A stretch of 8,597 nucleotides of DNA from NCBI GenBank assembly GCA_039714995.1, contig JBDLII010000097.1:1-8597 (forward strand). The letters run 5' to 3'. Made by a program: the position numbers and the translations under genes. This DNA comes from Sva-25 sp039714995 (GTDB lineage Bacteria; Pseudomonadota; Gammaproteobacteria; Chromatiales; Chromatiaceae). The notes beneath the pieces are model-generated. The model saw nothing but the letters and a program-made list of their open reading frames with translations. It ran no database searches and was not told the origin of the DNA. Positions 6,563-8,597 of the stretch are shown one piece after another. Each line of letters starts with the position of its first letter. The first letter of the stretch is position 1.

Positions 6563-7872
6563 TGCCTGGCGCCGGGGGATTGCAGTGCCGCCATGATGAG
6601 CAGCTTGGCGCCGAACTTCATCACTTGATCGAACGTCTCTACCCGATCTGCAGAAGCATCACCGGGGATGGAGTCCGGGAGACGCTGAGAATCATCGCCG
6701 AGTTCATCCCGCTGGAGATCAGTGAAGTTCCCTCCGGAACGCAGGTATTCGACTGGGTCGTACCGGATGAGTGGAACATCCGCGATGCCTGGATCAAAAA
6801 CAGCAAGGGAGAGCGGATCGTCGATTTTCAACAGCTCAACCTGCATGTCCTGAACTACAGCGCTCCAGTTGAAAAAACACTTCAACTCAATGAGTTGAAA
6901 AAATATCTTCATACTTTACCTGAGCATCCTGACTGGGTGCCCTACCGTACCTCATACCACGACCGGAACTGGGGTTTCTGCCTGTCGCATAAACAGTACC
7001 TGGAACTGCCGGAAGATGATTATCAGGTGAGAATCGACTCGACGCTCGAGCCCGGCCATCTCACCTATGGAGAATATCTGCTGAAAGGGGAGTCACCGGA
7101 TGAGGTGCTGATCAGCTGCCATATCTGCCACCCTTCGCTGTGCAACGACAACCTCTCCGGCATCGCCGTGGCAGCCTATCTGGCCATGGCCCTGCGCCAG
7201 TCGACGCCGAGGTACTCCTACAGGTTTCTGTTCATTCCCGGCACCATCGGCTCCATCACCTGGTTGAGCCGCAACGAGGAGAGGGTGGCGCATATCAAGC
7301 ATGGCCTGGTGTTGTCACTGCTTGGCGACAGCGGCAAGTTCAATTACAAGAAATCGAGAAGGGGAGACGCGCAGATTGACAGGCTGGTCACCAGGCATCT
7401 TCAGCGTGAATATGACGACTTCGGCCTCATCGACTTCTACCCCTACGGTTATGATGAGAGGCAGTTCTGCTCCCCCGGATTCAACCTGCCGGTAGGACGG
7501 CTCTCGCGCACGCCGCACGGTGAGTTTCCCGAGTACCACACCTCGGCGGACAACCTGGATTTCGTCAAGCCCGAATCCCTGGCGGACTCCTATCAGCTGC
7601 TCTGCAATCTCATCCAGGAGCTGGAGTCCGCGGAAAAGTATCTCAATCTCTCCCCGAAGTGCGAGCCGCAGCTCGGCAAGCGGGGACTGTTCAAAAAGAT
7701 CGGCGGCCAGAGCAGGAGCAAGGACTCCCAGATGGCCCTGTTGTGGGTACTGAATCTCTCGGATGGTGAACACTCGATCGAGGATATCTGCGAACGATCG
7801 GGTCTGAATATCGACGTGATCAGAGAAGCCGTCGAGGCGTTGCTGGGCGTTGATTTATTGCAACGGATCTAA
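6562..7872 (+). CDS. DUF4910 (COG4310) aminopeptidase-like protein with C-terminal winged helix
   Basis: Complete 436-residue protein of unknown function that I recognise as the DUF4910/COG4310 family, built on an M28-like zinc-peptidase fold with an inserted small domain. The N-terminus carries the hallmark LYPICRSITGDGVRETL. Likely metal-site elements are HICHPSLCNDNLSG (H187, H190, D196), GDSG (D256), YGYDERQF (D298, E299) and TPHGEFPEYHTSADN (H319, H326). In M28 enzymes the region of FIPGTIGS would carry the catalytic glutamate; here residue 227 is glycine. Residues about 370-436 look like a winged-helix module (DSQMALLWVLNLSDGEHS, then IEDICERSGLNIDVIREAVEALL). It starts on TGATG, sharing one base with the methyltransferase stop and lacking its own Shine-Dalgarno, so translation is probably coupled. 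No signal peptide is visible, so it is cytosolic. Families like this recur in surface-polysaccharide loci; the reaction is not known to me. Confidence 0.87.
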   Translation: MPGAGGLQCRHDEQLGAELHHLIERLYPICRSITGDGVRETLRIIAEFIPLEISEVPSGTQVFDWVVPDEWNIRDAWIKNSKGERIVDFQQLNLHVLNYSAPVEKTLQLNELKKYLHTLPEHPDWVPYRTSYHDRNWGFCLSHKQYLELPEDDYQVRIDSTLEPGHLTYGEYLLKGESPDEVLISCHICHPSLCNDNLSGIAVAAYLAMALRQSTPRYSYRFLFIPGTIGSITWLSRNEERVAHIKHGLVLSLLGDSGKFNYKKSRRGDAQIDRLVTRHLQREYDDFGLIDFYPYGYDERQFCSPGFNLPVGRLSRTPHGEFPEYHTSADNLDFVKPESLADSYQLLCNLIQELESAEKYLNLSPKCEPQLGKRGLFKKIGGQSRSKDSQMALLWVLNLSDGEHSIEDICERSGLNIDVIREAVEALLGVDLLQRI

Positions 7873-7884
7873 CAGAGTGTCGAT

Positions 7885-7919
7885 CGTCCCTCCCTCCTCG
7901 TCCTGAGGAAGAGGGGGCG
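7885..7919 (+). terminator. Terminator-like hairpin after the DUF4910 gene
   Basis: Starting 12 nt after the stop codon, CGTCCCTCCCTCCTC (7885-7899) pairs imperfectly with GAGGAAGAGGGGGCG (7905-7919) over a 5-nt loop: 13 pairs counting G-U, with two A-C mismatches. The following stretch GTGTTCTTCATCTCTCT is pyrimidine-rich but not a clean T-run, so termination may be partial. It would end a transcript covering the SDR, methyltransferase and DUF4910 genes. Confidence 0.45.
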
Positions 7920-7929
7920 GGTGTTCTTC

Positions 7930-8030
7930 ATCTCTCTGCTTATTATGACGATGTAATTTATTATGAAAAACAATAATAAACAGGACTATGTTAAAGGTTA
8001 TTCAATAAAAGAGATTTGCTGATATTGATT
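7930..8030. other. AT-rich intergenic island with no convincing gene
   Basis: This is part of the 297-bp gap between the DUF4910 gene and rmlC. It is visibly richer in A and T than its neighbours. It includes an 8-bp AT inverted repeat, TTTATTAT (7957-7964) with ATAATAAA (7973-7980). A 19-codon open frame at 7963-8022 would read MKNNNKQDYVKGYSIKEIC. It has no Shine-Dalgarno and is too short to call, but its lysine- and asparagine-rich makeup is unlike the flanking proteins. It may be a decayed end of a lost gene, a flank brought in by transfer, or simply a promoter-containing leader. No clear -35/-10 pair stands out. Confidence 0.4.
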
Positions 8031-8035
8031 GCGAG

Positions 8036-8139
8036 GCAGGGTCGGGGTCGGCCTTTCAGGGCTGTATAAAACAGGGATGTTTTATCAGAGCTTACATGGA
8101 TGTATTCACGCGTCCCTGAAAGGCCGACCCCGACCCTGC
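8036..8139. repeat. 104-bp element bounded by a perfect 26-bp inverted repeat
   Basis: Left arm 8036-8061 and right arm 8114-8139 are exact reverse complements over 26 bp; the left arm begins GCAGGGTCGGGGTCGGCC. The 52-bp interior holds a second inverted repeat: ATAAAAC (8064-8070 region) with GTTTTAT, extended by CTG/CAG past a one-base bulge, and TACATGGATGTA near its right end. The interior segment ACATGGATGTATTCACGCGTCCC resembles a dispersed gammaproteobacterial intergenic motif that I recall. There is no T-run after the right arm, so it is not a normal terminator. No open frame or obvious target duplication is seen. It could be a REP/MITE-type element or a structured RNA leader for rmlC, whose start is 30 bp downstream. 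Confidence 0.8.
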
Positions 8140-8169
8140 ACGGAACCCATACAATGAAAAGAGGAATAC

Positions 8170-8597
8170 GTGCAATTCAATCAGACGAAGCTTGACGGGG
8201 CCTATCTCATCGATCTCGACAGGCACAGTGACGAGCGCGGGTTTTTTGCCAGAACCTGGTGTCAACAGGAGTTCCGGGAGCATGGTCTCAATGCTGGCGT
8301 GGCGCAGACCAGCATCTCCTTCAACCGCCATGCCGGTACGCTGCGGGGCATGCATTTCCAGGTCGAACCCTACCAGGAGACCAAGCTCGTGCGCTGCACC
8401 AGGGGGGCGCTGCATGATGTCATCATCGACCTGCGTCCGGAATCACCCAGCTACAAGCAGTGGCTGGGCGTTGAACTGACCGCCGACAACTACAGGATGC
8501 TCTATATTCCGGCCGGTTTTGCGCACGGCTTCATCACGCTGGAGGAGTCAACCGAAGTGAGCTACATGATCTCGGATCCCTATGTCCCGGACTCCGC
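8170..8597 (+). CDS. rfbC: dTDP-4-dehydrorhamnose 3,5-epimerase family protein RmlC (3' end cut by window)
   Basis: Partial: 142 codons are visible of a family of about 180 residues; the window ends inside the gene. The enzyme epimerises a 4-keto-6-deoxy nucleotide sugar at C3 and C5 through a cupin fold. Visible signatures are ERGFFARTW, LRGMHFQ with R59 and the presumed base H62, K72 (in ETKLVRC), RGALHDVIIDLRPESPSY, PAGFAHGF (H119) and the presumed acid Y132. The usual catalytic set is therefore intact as far as can be seen. The start is GTG at 8170, with AGAGGA at 8160-8165; an ATG at 8154 is out of frame and gives only 13 residues. The gene lies beyond a hairpin and a palindromic element, so it may be transcribed separately. 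In this context the substrate may be a CDP- or dTDP-linked branched-sugar intermediate rather than the rhamnose precursor. Confidence 0.93.
   Translation, partial: MQFNQTKLDGAYLIDLDRHSDERGFFARTWCQQEFREHGLNAGVAQTSISFNRHAGTLRGMHFQVEPYQETKLVRCTRGALHDVIIDLRPESPSYKQWLGVELTADNYRMLYIPAGFAHGFITLEESTEVSYMISDPYVPDS

Noticed and set aside
7315..7773. 152-codon minus-strand frame opposite the DUF4910 gene
   Set aside because: It is antisense to conserved DUF4910 motifs and has no recognisable product.
8036..8139. 26-bp inverted repeat as an intrinsic terminator
   Set aside because: The loop is 52 nt and no T-run follows the right arm on either strand, so it does not fit a Rho-independent terminator.
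8150..8155. TACAAT as a -10 box for rmlC
   Set aside because: Transcription would begin within the Shine-Dalgarno, and there is no -35 hexamer at 16-18 bp.
8154..8195. ATG-started 13-residue frame just before rmlC
   Set aside because: It is out of frame with rmlC; its ATG leads into the rmlC Shine-Dalgarno and the peptide is meaningless. A leader-peptide role cannot be excluded but has no support.

Overview
The window looks like chromosomal DNA of a free-living gammaproteobacterium of moderately high GC content. The best evidence is the left half: pepA-holC on the minus strand, divergent from lptF-lptG on the plus strand. This is the classic gammaproteobacterial arrangement, also found in E. 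coli, and all four proteins read as intact orthologues. The genus cannot be settled from the sequence alone.

Layout: positions 1-37 hold the edge of a short tandem repeat downstream of holC. Positions 38-1953 (minus) are holC (DNA polymerase III chi subunit, TTG start) and pepA (leucyl aminopeptidase), overlapping by 4 nt. Positions 1954-2029 are a compact divergent control region. Positions 2030-4184 (plus) are lptF and lptG, the membrane subunits of the lipopolysaccharide exporter, overlapping by 14 nt. From 4262 onward the plus strand carries an accessory nucleotide-sugar cluster: an extended SDR epimerase/reductase, a zinc-finger sugar C-methyltransferase, a DUF4910/COG4310 aminopeptidase-like protein translationally coupled to it, and an RmlC-type 3,5-epimerase that runs off the right edge.

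Together the right-hand genes suggest a route from a 4-keto-6-deoxy nucleotide sugar to a C-methyl-branched 6-deoxysugar. RmlC would epimerise at C3/C5, the methyltransferase would add a carbon branch (probably at C3), and the SDR would reduce or epimerise at C4. The sugar is presumably meant for O-antigen or another surface glycan. The nucleotidylyltransferase and 4,6-dehydratase needed to make the 4-keto intermediate are not in the window. The DUF4910 protein has no settled role in such pathways and is the least understood gene here.

The intergenic DNA of the sugar cluster is richer than usual. There are two REP-like repeat relics between the SDR and the methyltransferase. After the DUF4910 gene come a terminator-like hairpin, an AT-rich island and a 104-bp element bounded by a perfect 26-bp inverted repeat, which ends 30 bp before the rmlC start. 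I see no CRISPR array, tRNA, rRNA, transposase or phage gene. I do not see a wholly new system; the strongest leads are the DUF4910 protein in a branched-sugar operon and the 104-bp palindromic element.
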